NCBI GenBank assembly: GCA_031261965.1
Contig: JAISIP010000079.1
Span: 1 to 44,587 of the forward strand
Length of the DNA: 44,587 nt
Reading direction: 5' to 3'
From: Victivallales bacterium
GTDB lineage: Bacteria; Verrucomicrobiota; Lentisphaeria; Victivallales; Victivallaceae
A program made the position numbers and the translations under genes. Position 1 is the stretch's first letter. Every line of letters begins with the position of its first letter. The notes beneath the pieces are model-generated. The model was not told the DNA's origin. It saw only the letters and a list, made by a program, of their open reading frames with translations, and searched no databases. Positions 1 to 7,582 of this stretch are shown in pieces.

Positions 1-93
1 GACCACCAAAAACGGGGTGGAATGACGATCGGCCTCTTGTCTGATAAGAAGCCAGTCTTCCTTTTTGTAATAGTCCAGAACGTCAATCCGCAT
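1..93 (-). CDS. Partial CDS (5' end only, runs off the window): MRIDVLDYYKKEDWLLIRQEADRHSTPFLVV; N-terminus resembles fold-type III PLP decarboxylases (ornithine/lysine/diaminopimelate type)
   Basis: Open frame from ATG at 93 to the window edge (31 codons); 'RHSTPFLVV' resembles the 'xxxTPfLVxD' N-terminal motif of group IV decarboxylases. Too short for certainty. Confidence 0.4.
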   Translation of the reverse strand, partial: MRIDVLDYYKKEDWLLIRQEADRHSTPFLVV

Positions 94-140
94 TGTTTTT
101 CTTTGACCTTTCTTAATCCCTGATCCTCAAAACGTTCATT

Positions 141-233
141 CCGAATCGCCGCTTTTATGCGGGGGCGACTCGGTATGGTTATATAACCACGATCAGACGA
201 AAATCGGAGGAGCGACTCGACTGTTCCGATTTT
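141..233 (-). promoter_or_regulatory. Structured intergenic leader candidate upstream of the partial decarboxylase-like CDS
   Basis: 10-bp stem CCGAATCGCC(141-150)/GGCGACTCGG(164-173) with one G-U wobble; 14-bp palindrome TGGTTATATAACCA (176-189); 9-bp stem AAAATCGGA(200-208)/TCCGATTTT(225-233); GCGACTCG repeated at 165-172 and 212-219. Confidence 0.45.
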
Positions 234-280
234 TGACACTCGTAAAAAGTAACTCCATTCTCATGAAATTCAACTTTAAA

Positions 281-326
281 AAATAAAAAACCGTTGATTT
301 TTGCGAAAAGGAAATCGCACCAACGG
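281..326 (-). terminator. Rho-independent terminator after the small lipoprotein ORF
   Basis: On the minus strand: CCGTTGgtGCGAtttccttTTCGCaaaaatCAACGG followed by TTTTTTATTTTTT. Confidence 0.7.
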
Positions 327-334
327 CACATTTA

Positions 335-352
335 CTGTTTTTAGAGATACCC
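335..352 (-). repeat. Dispersed repeat half-site directly after the small lipoprotein gene
   Basis: CTGTTTTTAGAGATACCC, the reverse complement of the consensus arm. Confidence 0.75.
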
Positions 353-357
353 TTTAA

Positions 358-519
358 TCAGTTGCGTATCGCTCCATAAGGTTGTAACTCCCAAGACGCG
401 GGGGAATTTTGCGGAATCGGGCTGACTCCCAGTCTCTCGTGCTCCGTACACCCAGAAACGATACAGCAAAACACCGCCGCAAAAACAGCGACGGCGAGCT
501 TTGACCAAAGCTTCCTCAT
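358..519 (-). CDS. Small putative lipoprotein, 53 aa: MRKLWSKLAVAVFAAVFCCIVSGCTEHERLGVSPIPQNSPASWELQPYGAIRN
   Basis: Hydrophobic leader plus lipobox-like IVSGC; ATG overlaps the stop of the upstream 42-aa ORF (ATGA); followed by a terminator. Absent from the supplied ORF track. Confidence 0.75.
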   Translation of the reverse strand: MRKLWSKLAVAVFAAVFCCIVSGCTEHERLGVSPIPQNSPASWELQPYGAIRN

Positions 520-644
520 TTTGCGTTGAACATGGTATGGAAGAGGTTGTACTCTTGAATTTCCAACACTTGAAAAGCCACAGTGGCTCCCATAGCGAGG
601 AAAGTCAGTACAATTACAACTGTGAAAAATTTTGAATTGAACAC
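516..644 (-). CDS. Small single-pass membrane protein, 42 aa: MFNSKFFTVVIVLTFLAMGATVAFQVLEIQEYNLFHTMFNAK (GTG start)
   Basis: AGAGGA Shine-Dalgarno 7 nt before the GTG; one TM segment; ATGA overlap with the downstream lipoprotein; 25 nt after the stop of the 407-aa ORF. Confidence 0.65.
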   Translation of the reverse strand: MFNSKFFTVVIVLTFLAMGATVAFQVLEIQEYNLFHTMFNAK

Positions 645-669
645 TTGCGTATCCTCTTAGGCTATGTGG

Positions 670-1878
670 TTAGTTGAGCTCAAACCAGACTTTGTCGCCG
701 ACTTTGACTTTGCCGTTCTGGTCACCAAAGGGTTCGGCGATCGAGCAAGTTTTGTCAACTTTGGTGATTTTTATTTTGGTGATGAATTCCGAGGTCGGAA
801 TATCGAGGTCTCCGCGGGAGACGACCATTTCCAGACCCGGTGCCATTTCGATATTGATGTTGCCGACCCTTTCTCCGAGCGGTTGCGGAACGGTGGAATC
901 AGTGCCGAGGTCGATCGCGATATAGCCGTATTTGGAACTCACGTCCGCAACCCGACCGACCGCCATCTTGCGTGCTTCGACCGATCCCGCCTTCCAGGGC
1001 ATGGGAATTGGCACATCATCGGCAAGACCGAGTACATCGCGCAGGCTCTCAAGCTGGAAGCTTTTGTCGTCAAGCGTCTTTTTGGTGGAAGCAAGCTGAT
1101 TGTTGACCGTCCCGAGTTGGTTCTTTTGCCGCTGGATCTCTTGATTGCGATTCGCAATGGTGCGGTTAGCTTCGTCCAACTGCGATTTGAGTGTGCTGAC
1201 CACGGCTTTAATTTTAGTGAGACTGCCGGCGAAATAGTTGCCGGAGAAATCCAAATTACCTTGACCGCCGCCTTGTTTATACAGTGTATTGAGCGCGGCC
1301 TCAAACTCCCGGCGTTCATTGCCGTATTGTTTTAAACGGTTGGTGAAGTCATTTAACGTAGCCTGATCGGCGGCCTGAAGTTTTTTGGAGTCGAGCGAGA
1401 GTTTCAGGCTGTCTCGGGCGGCGTTCACCATTCGCTCCACAATTTTGTTGCGCTTGCCGACCAAGTCGCCGGCACCGTTGACCACATCGTCTTTGGCGGT
1501 GGAATAGGTCGTCATATCAGACAGTGACTGATTTGACGGGACATCTTTCATTTCAACAATCGAGGCGATGTTGCGCAGCGAGGCAACCAATTCGTCGCGT
1601 TGTTTGGTCAAATCCCGGCTCTGAGCGGTCAATTTGGCGAGCCGCTGATCCAGCTCGGCGTACTTTTCGTGCGACAAGGTTTCGGTGGTCAATTCTTCGC
1701 CAACTTTTGTGCCGCTGCCTTTGTCCATTTCGGTCGCGCTTTGATTGATCGTAGAGGCCAATTTTCGCCAGCCTTCGATCATTTCGCCGCGTTTCTCGAA
1801 TAAGAAATACGAAAATACGGCGCTGGCGATCGCAAGCAGGAGAATCAGGACACTTAGTATAACGTTGACTACTTTCAT
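670..1878 (-). CDS. Inner-membrane-anchored coiled-coil protein with small C-terminal beta domain, unknown function
   Basis: N-terminal TM (VILSVLILLLAIASAVFSYFLF), long heptad-rich middle, C-terminal GRVADVSSKYGYIAIDLG... domain; start at MKVVNV preferred over the longer ORF. Confidence 0.8.
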   Translation of the reverse strand: MKVVNVILSVLILLLAIASAVFSYFLFEKRGEMIEGWRKLASTINQSATEMDKGSGTKVGEELTTETLSHEKYAELDQRLAKLTAQSRDLTKQRDELVASLRNIASIVEMKDVPSNQSLSDMTTYSTAKDDVVNGAGDLVGKRNKIVERMVNAARDSLKLSLDSKKLQAADQATLNDFTNRLKQYGNERREFEAALNTLYKQGGGQGNLDFSGNYFAGSLTKIKAVVSTLKSQLDEANRTIANRNQEIQRQKNQLGTVNNQLASTKKTLDDKSFQLESLRDVLGLADDVPIPMPWKAGSVEARKMAVGRVADVSSKYGYIAIDLGTDSTVPQPLGERVGNINIEMAPGLEMVVSRGDLDIPTSEFITKIKITKVDKTCSIAEPFGDQNGKVKVGDKVWFELN

Positions 1879-1967
1879 CGGGGCATCTCCCAATTAGTTT
1901 GGTTAAAAATTAAAAATTTAAATTCGATTGACAAATAAAAAGCACACCGCAACAGTGACGCTTGTGA

Positions 1968-1996
1968 ACATTAGCACCGCAAAAATACATTTTCAA
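1968..1996 (-). promoter_or_regulatory. sigma70-like promoter for the coiled-coil/TM/lipoprotein operon
   Basis: TTGAAA - 17 nt - TAATGT on the minus strand. Confidence 0.45.
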
Positions 1997-2074
1997 ATGC
2001 CGAAAAGCATTGAGAAGGAAAAATAATCGATTTTTTTGAAAAAAACTGCATTTTGCGTCATAAACAACATCATT

Positions 2075-2356
2075 TTAAAGCAAAAATTTAACCCCCTCGA
2101 TTTGGGCGAAATTTGCGCTTAGCGTGTCCAAGGTTTTTCGGTCTTGGAGCGTTGTTGCAACTTTCAACGTGACAAAGCGACCGCTGCCGGAGCGATTCCC
2201 GGCGTGAACGTCAGTGTCAAGCTGATGTTTTTTCAGGCATGATTTAATCTCGGTTTTGACTGCGCCTTCCCGATCGGATTCGACGACGATTCGGAACTCC
2301 CAGTCTACTGGAAATTTTAACTCTTTTCCTCTGATTTTCAGCGGGGAACTGCTCAT
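2075..2356 (-). CDS. DUF493 (YbeD-like) family protein, 93 aa (MSSSPLKIRGKELKFPVDWEFRIVVES...)
   Basis: Size and motif (FPVDWEFRIVV... SGRFVTLKVAT... L..IEGVKFLL) resemble YbeD-type ACT-like small proteins; start at 2356 gives an ATGA overlap with the upstream small ORF. Confidence 0.7.
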   Translation of the reverse strand: MSSSPLKIRGKELKFPVDWEFRIVVESDREGAVKTEIKSCLKKHQLDTDVHAGNRSGSGRFVTLKVATTLQDRKTLDTLSANFAQIEGVKFLL

Positions 2357-2475
2357 TTGCCGCATCCTGTTTTTTGGCCCCGCCCGTGGTGAAAGCTTTG
2401 GCACTGGACGCAAATGCCGTGGCGGGGGCAAGTTGAGTTTGGGCACGGACAGCTTGGATTCTTCTTTTCGCTCAT
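2353..2475 (-). CDS. Cys-rich microprotein, 40 aa: MSEKKNPSCPCPNSTCPRHGICVQCQSFHHGRGQKTGCGK
   Basis: ATG overlaps the nifS stop (ATGA at 2475-2472) and its stop overlaps the DUF493 start (ATGA at 2356-2353); CxC-x4-C-x2-H-x2-C-x2-C-x3-HH metal-site pattern. Not in the supplied ORF track. Confidence 0.75.
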   Translation of the reverse strand: MSEKKNPSCPCPNSTCPRHGICVQCQSFHHGRGQKTGCGK

Positions 2476-3668
2476 TTGTCTCTCTCTTCCCAATATGGTG
2501 AAATGGCGCGCAGCCGCTCAATCACCGGCGGCAATGCTTCAATGACAAAATCGATCTCGTCGGCGGAATTGTACTTCGAGAGGCTGAAACGGATCGTGCC
2601 GTGAGCCGCCGTATAAGGCAGATTCATTGCACGCAACACATGCGAGGGTTCAAGACTCCCGGTGGTACACGCCGAGCCGCTTGACGCGCAAATATTCATC
2701 ATATCAAGCAACATAAGAATGGATTCACCCTCGATGTATTCAAAACTGATCGAGGCGGTGTTCGGCAATCTATTTGCCAAATCGCCGTTGATGCGAACAT
2801 GGCTGATACGTTCCCGGACTCCCGCTTCAAGACGGTCGCGCAATTTGGCAAGTTGCACGCTTTCAAGTGCGAGATTGCGTTTAGATAGTTCGCACGCCTT
2901 TCCGAACCCGATCAGCGAGGCGACGTTTTCGGTGCCGCCGCGCCGTCCTTTTTCCTGATGTCCGCCGAAAATCAACGGTTTAAAGCGCGTGCCGCGTCGG
3001 ACGAAGAGTGCGCCGACCCCCTTTGGGGCGTGCAATTTATGCCCGGAGATAGTCAAAAAATCAATTTCGCTGTTTTCGAGGTTGATCGGCACTTTGCCGG
3101 CGGCTTGCACCGCGTCGGAGTGAAACAATGCGCCGTTGGCATGTGCCATTTTTGCGACGGTCTCCACCGGGAAAATCGTGCCGGTCTCATTGTTAGCCCA
3201 CATTATTGAGACCACCGCCACGGAGTTGTCGATCGCCCGCTCGGCGTAATTTAAGTCAAGTCGCCCGTGTTCGTCCACCGGGATGTATTCGATTTCGTAT
3301 CCGCGATGTGAAAGCTCCTTGCAATAGGTCAATACTCCCGGATGCTCCACAGCGGATGTGACGATCTTATTTCGCCCCGGGCGGGCGTTTACTGCGGCAT
3401 TGATCGCGGCGTTGTCGCTTTCGCTGCCGCAGCTGGTGAAGATAATTTCGGTCGCGTTGCCGTCTTTGTCGCGAAAGGATGAGCCGAGTAATTCCGCAAC
3501 TTGCCGCCGGGCGTTTTCAATATCGGCACTGACGCTGCCGCCGAAGCGGTGAATACTCGACGGGTTGCCGTAGCGTTCACAGAGAAACGGACGCATCGCC
3601 TCGAACACTTCGGCGTCGACGGCGGTCGTGGCGTTATTGTCCAAATATATAATTTTGTCACTGTTCAT
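2472..3668 (-). CDS. nifS: Cysteine desulfurase, NifS/IscS family
   Basis: MNSDKIIYLDNNATTAVDAEV..., PLP lysine motif ISGHKLHAPKGVGAL, catalytic Cys loop SSGSACTTGSLEPSHVL. Confidence 0.92.
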   Translation of the reverse strand: MNSDKIIYLDNNATTAVDAEVFEAMRPFLCERYGNPSSIHRFGGSVSADIENARRQVAELLGSSFRDKDGNATEIIFTSCGSESDNAAINAAVNARPGRNKIVTSAVEHPGVLTYCKELSHRGYEIEYIPVDEHGRLDLNYAERAIDNSVAVVSIMWANNETGTIFPVETVAKMAHANGALFHSDAVQAAGKVPINLENSEIDFLTISGHKLHAPKGVGALFVRRGTRFKPLIFGGHQEKGRRGGTENVASLIGFGKACELSKRNLALESVQLAKLRDRLEAGVRERISHVRINGDLANRLPNTASISFEYIEGESILMLLDMMNICASSGSACTTGSLEPSHVLRAMNLPYTAAHGTIRFSLSKYNSADEIDFVIEALPPVIERLRAISPYWEERDK

Positions 3669-3817
3669 GATGTATGGAATCCTTGATCTTAGCTTTACGC
3701 CTTTAAAATAAACCATATTTTTTGAAAAAGTCAATCTTTTTTGTCAATTTAATGATATATTATGGAGCTGAGCGATTAGCTCTGGAGTTAGAAGTAGCGC
3801 AAAAGGGATATTGGCAC

Positions 3818-4918
3818 ATGGTTTATCTGGACTGGGCGGCGGCGGCGCGACCGCGATGCGAAACAATCGAATATTACAATTCGCTCTTGAGCAGGAATTT
3901 TGCCAATCAGGAATCGGCGCATCGTCTCGGCTATGAGGCGCGTAAGGAACTTGACTCCGCGGCGGCGCGGTTGTCAATGGCGTTGTTCGGGAATGACAAT
4001 TACGCCGTGATTTGGGGAACGAGCGGCACCGAGTTGTTTCGGCTCATAGCCGATTCCCCTTTGGCAGCTGACAAAAAAGTGGTGACTTCGCTATTGGAGC
4101 ACCCGGCACTTATGGCGAATTTGCGTCGAACGGCACGCGACGCGAAGTTTTTGGCGGCGAAGTCGGACGGCGAACTTATTCCCGTTAAATCCGAGGCGGA
4201 CCTTGTCGCGTTTCACCTAATTCAAAGCGAGCTTGGGCGGATTCAAGTGCCGGAAAAGCTTTTTGATCAATACCCCAAGGCAATTAAAATACTTGACGCG
4301 ATTCAAGCTGCCGGACGGTTGCCTTTGACCGATCATGTGGCGGATATTGTCGCAATTTCCGGGCATAAGTTCGGCTCGCCGGGAGGAGGAGCGGCGTTAC
4401 TGGTCGATAAACGATCTGTTTGCGCTAAAGTGCTGACGGAGTTCTCCAAAAACTACCGGCAGGTGGATTATCTGATCGGTCGCCCCGAAGTTCCCGCGTT
4501 GCTTGCTCTGGTGTTCGCCGCCGAATTGAGTTGTCGCGATATGGGTGAATCGCTGGGGCGTGTCAGAGAGCTGAACCGATTTTTAAGGCGGGAACTCACT
4601 AATCTTGACCTGCCCGGCGGGAAAAAGATTTTTTGCACGATTCCGGAAGAGCTGTCTTCACCTTATATTTTGCATGTGATGTTGCCCGGAATTGAATCCG
4701 GCGTGATAGTTCGTATGCTCTCGGAATCGGGAGTCATGGTCGCAGCCGGCAGTGCCTGTTCGTCGGAGAGTCGCAAGCCGTCGGCGGCGTTACTCGCCAT
4801 CGGCTGCAAAAAAGCCGATGCCTGGTCGGGACTGCGGATCAGTCTGGGGCAGGACTCTTCACTCAACGACGCTAAAAAGTTGCTTGAAGCATTGCGAAAT
4901 GTGTTGAAAAACTGGTGA
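3818..4918 (+). CDS. Second, divergent cysteine desulfurase-like class V aminotransferase
   Basis: MVYLDWAAAARPRCETIEYY..., ISGHKFGSPGGGAALL, GSACSSESRKPSAAL. Confidence 0.85.
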   Translation: MVYLDWAAAARPRCETIEYYNSLLSRNFANQESAHRLGYEARKELDSAAARLSMALFGNDNYAVIWGTSGTELFRLIADSPLAADKKVVTSLLEHPALMANLRRTARDAKFLAAKSDGELIPVKSEADLVAFHLIQSELGRIQVPEKLFDQYPKAIKILDAIQAAGRLPLTDHVADIVAISGHKFGSPGGGAALLVDKRSVCAKVLTEFSKNYRQVDYLIGRPEVPALLALVFAAELSCRDMGESLGRVRELNRFLRRELTNLDLPGGKKIFCTIPEELSSPYILHVMLPGIESGVIVRMLSESGVMVAAGSACSSESRKPSAALLAIGCKKADAWSGLRISLGQDSSLNDAKKLLEALRNVLKNW

Positions 4919-4966
4919 TTGCACGCTATGTTACAACGAAACTTGTCACTTATAAGGAGTAAAGCC

Positions 4967-6163
4967 ATGCGTCAAATCGCTTTTTCGATCACCGTAGGGT
5001 TGTTTTGTGCCGCAACGGTTGTTTTTGCCGCTCCGCAAACACTGGTAATTACCAAAAGTGTCAGAGCCAACCCGACGCTCTATTTTGCCGGAGTTCCCGG
5101 TGATGCCGAGTTGACCAAGGCGATGACCTCGTTTTTGGCTGCCTGCGGCTGGTTCGACTTGACCAGAGACTCCAAGGCGGAATATGTCCTGACCGGCAGT
5201 CGAAACGGCAACCGCGTTGCTTTTACGATGACTACCGGGGGAGCCCCGGCGGGAAGTTGGGCGGTCGATTTGAACGGAAGCGTGCGACAGGTGGCGCAAC
5301 GGACGGTGGACTCGATTATTCAGCAAAACTTTAAAGAACTCAAAGTCAAGAATTTTTGCTCCACAAAGATCGCTTTTTGCGCCCAAACCGCCCCCGGTGT
5401 CAAGAATATTTACGCTTGTGACATCGACGGCGATGATGTTCAGCAAATTACCAACTACAACGCACTTTGCGTCGAACCGTGTTGGTTTCCCGGCGGTAAA
5501 TCCATAGGTTACTCCAAGTACGGCCGTACCGGCATGGACGTGGTCGAAACCGTGTTGAATCCCAAGCGCAGCCGTGTATTGACCTCGTTTCGCGGCATCA
5601 ACAGCGGCGCGGCGATCAGCCCGAACGGTCGCGAGCTTGCCGTGATCCTAAGCCCGGATCACACGGTGGATCTTTACATTATGCCGGTCGGGAGGCGTGC
5701 CATGCGGCGATTGACCAACAATATCGCGGTGGAGGCCTCGCCGTGCTGGAGTCCAGACGGACGCGAAATCGCCTTTGTCAGTGACGAAACCGGAATGCCG
5801 AAGATTCATGTTATCTCGGTTGACCGCAAGAATCACCGGGTATTGAAGTCACTTGGCTCGGACGCGGTCACTCCGGATTGGTCGAGCGACAACAAAATAG
5901 TTTACGCCACTAAAGTCAACGGAAATTACACGCTTGCGGTGTACGATATGAAAACCGGGAAATCCACCCGTATTACCGAAGAACCCGGCAACTGGGAGTC
6001 ACCGGCGTGGGCGGCGGACAATCGGCAGGTGGTGTGCAAACGCTCCGACGGGCGGCGTTCGGCACTTTATGTGGTGGACAGTTGGACGGGGAAATCCCGG
6101 TTGCTGGTCTCCACCCCCTACAACCTCTCCATGCCGGCGTGGTCGCGAGCCGGGAGTCGTTGA
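4967..6163 (+). CDS. TolB-like periplasmic beta-propeller protein
   Basis: Signal peptide MRQIAFSITVGLFCAATVVFA; repeated WSPDGREIAFVSDE-type WD40/PD40 blades. Confidence 0.85.
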   Translation: MRQIAFSITVGLFCAATVVFAAPQTLVITKSVRANPTLYFAGVPGDAELTKAMTSFLAACGWFDLTRDSKAEYVLTGSRNGNRVAFTMTTGGAPAGSWAVDLNGSVRQVAQRTVDSIIQQNFKELKVKNFCSTKIAFCAQTAPGVKNIYACDIDGDDVQQITNYNALCVEPCWFPGGKSIGYSKYGRTGMDVVETVLNPKRSRVLTSFRGINSGAAISPNGRELAVILSPDHTVDLYIMPVGRRAMRRLTNNIAVEASPCWSPDGREIAFVSDETGMPKIHVISVDRKNHRVLKSLGSDAVTPDWSSDNKIVYATKVNGNYTLAVYDMKTGKSTRITEEPGNWESPAWAADNRQVVCKRSDGRRSALYVVDSWTGKSRLLVSTPYNLSMPAWSRAGSR

Positions 6164-6165
6164 AT

Positions 6166-7464
6166 ATGCCCGACACCGATTACCTCGATAAACTTTCGAT
6201 GTTTGGGATCAAACCGGGGCTGGAAGCTACTGCGGAGCTGTTGCATCGGGTGGGAAATCCCGAGCGTGAACTTGGCTTTATTCATATTGCCGGAACCAAC
6301 GGCAAGGGTTCGACCGGGGCGATGTTGGAGTGCATGTTGCGCGGAGCCGGGTTCACTACCGGGTTTTATTCCTCGCCCCATTTGATTGATATACGCGAAA
6401 GGTTTCGGGTTAACGGCATGGCGGTGTCGGATGAAGATTACCTCGCGCTTTCGGCGGAGTTGGCTTTCGCCGCCCGCGCCGAATCCGATACGGGCAAAAG
6501 CCATACATTTACCTATTTTGAATTTACCACGGTGCTTGCAGCGATGATTTTTGCCCGTGCCGGGGTTGATATTGTAATTTGGGAGACCGGCATGGGGGGG
6601 CGGCTTGACGCGACCAACGTGGTTCGTCCGATAGCTTCGGTCATAACCGGAATCGCACTTGATCATCAGGCGCATTTGGGCAACACGCTTAGTGAGATTG
6701 CTCAAGAAAAAGCCGGAATCATCAAGCCCGAAATCCCGGTTTTTATCGGCGAAATGCCTCAGGAGGTACATTCACTTATTGTGGAACAGGCACATAAGTT
6801 AAATTGCCAATATTACGATTTATCGCCGGAAATCGCCGGAGAAGTTGCGCATCGCACTTTGAATGGAAGAACAGTGCAGGAGTTTGAATACAATGATCGA
6901 AAGATTACTTTGCCTCTGATCGGCGGTATGCAACGGCGCAATTTCCGTCTCGCGGCCAAGGTGATTGAGCAACTTGCACCTAAGCTGGGTATAGATATTG
7001 ATTTGGCGTTTGACGCGTTGCCGCATTGTCGCTGGCCGGGGCGTTGTCAGCAAGTGAACGAGCGTTTGATTGTCGATGGCGGTCATAATCCGGACGGGGC
7101 AGAGGCACTGTCTGAAGCGTTGCTTGAGACGTTTCCAAACGAGAAAATCACCGTGATTTTTGCCGGATTCAAGGACAAAGACATAAGAGGCAATTTGCAG
7201 ATTTTCAGCAAAATCGCGGCGGAATTCGTCTTTGTTCCGCTCCGGGAATCCGATCGCCCAAGTTACAACGGATTGGAGTTGGTTGAATTGGCGAAAAGCT
7301 CTGGTGTAACGTTAAAGTGTTCGGCAACGCCTGATTTGGCGTCGGCACTGAAAGAGGCGTATGCCGGTTCTGAACGCAAGGTTCTGGTGGCGGGTTCGCT
7401 CTATTTGGCAGGGGATGCTCTGAAAGCGACCGTTGACCCTTTTGGGGTACTTAATTTGGTTTAA
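6166..7464 (+). CDS. folC: Folylpolyglutamate synthase/dihydrofolate synthase
   Basis: HIAGTNGKGSTGAMLECML, YSSPHLIDIRERFRVNG, WETGMGGRLDATNVV, DHQAHLGNTLSEIAQEKAGIIKP. Confidence 0.92.
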   Translation: MPDTDYLDKLSMFGIKPGLEATAELLHRVGNPERELGFIHIAGTNGKGSTGAMLECMLRGAGFTTGFYSSPHLIDIRERFRVNGMAVSDEDYLALSAELAFAARAESDTGKSHTFTYFEFTTVLAAMIFARAGVDIVIWETGMGGRLDATNVVRPIASVITGIALDHQAHLGNTLSEIAQEKAGIIKPEIPVFIGEMPQEVHSLIVEQAHKLNCQYYDLSPEIAGEVAHRTLNGRTVQEFEYNDRKITLPLIGGMQRRNFRLAAKVIEQLAPKLGIDIDLAFDALPHCRWPGRCQQVNERLIVDGGHNPDGAEALSEALLETFPNEKITVIFAGFKDKDIRGNLQIFSKIAAEFVFVPLRESDRPSYNGLELVELAKSSGVTLKCSATPDLASALKEAYAGSERKVLVAGSLYLAGDALKATVDPFGVLNLV

Positions 7465-7468
7465 AACA

Positions 7469-7549
7469 GGGTATCTCTAAAAACTATCTTGTGTAAAAAA
7501 ATCGACAGAGTCGCAATTTTTAGCCAAGTTTCCGGTTTTTAGAGGTAGC
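7469..7549. repeat. Dispersed inverted-repeat copy (half-sites 7469-7486 and 7532-7549)
   Basis: GGGTATCTCTAAAAACTA ... CCGGTTTTTAGAGGTAGC between folC and lon. Confidence 0.75.
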
Positions 7550-7582
7550 TATCAGTATTTGTAATATAGATTGGAATATAAC

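Noticed and set aside
664-1335. 223-aa ORF on the + strand
   Set aside because: Antisense shadow of the coiled-coil protein gene (670-1878, -); no recognisable domain, no Shine-Dalgarno.
2357-2521. N-terminal extension of the DUF493 ORF (MSGCAPFHHIGKRETNERKEES...)
   Set aside because: The same DNA encodes the Cys-rich microprotein in another frame; the ATGA-coupled start at 2356 gives a normal-length DUF493 protein.
4946-5446. 166-aa minus-strand ORF
   Set aside because: Antisense to the TolB-like gene; composition typical of a reverse-frame artefact.
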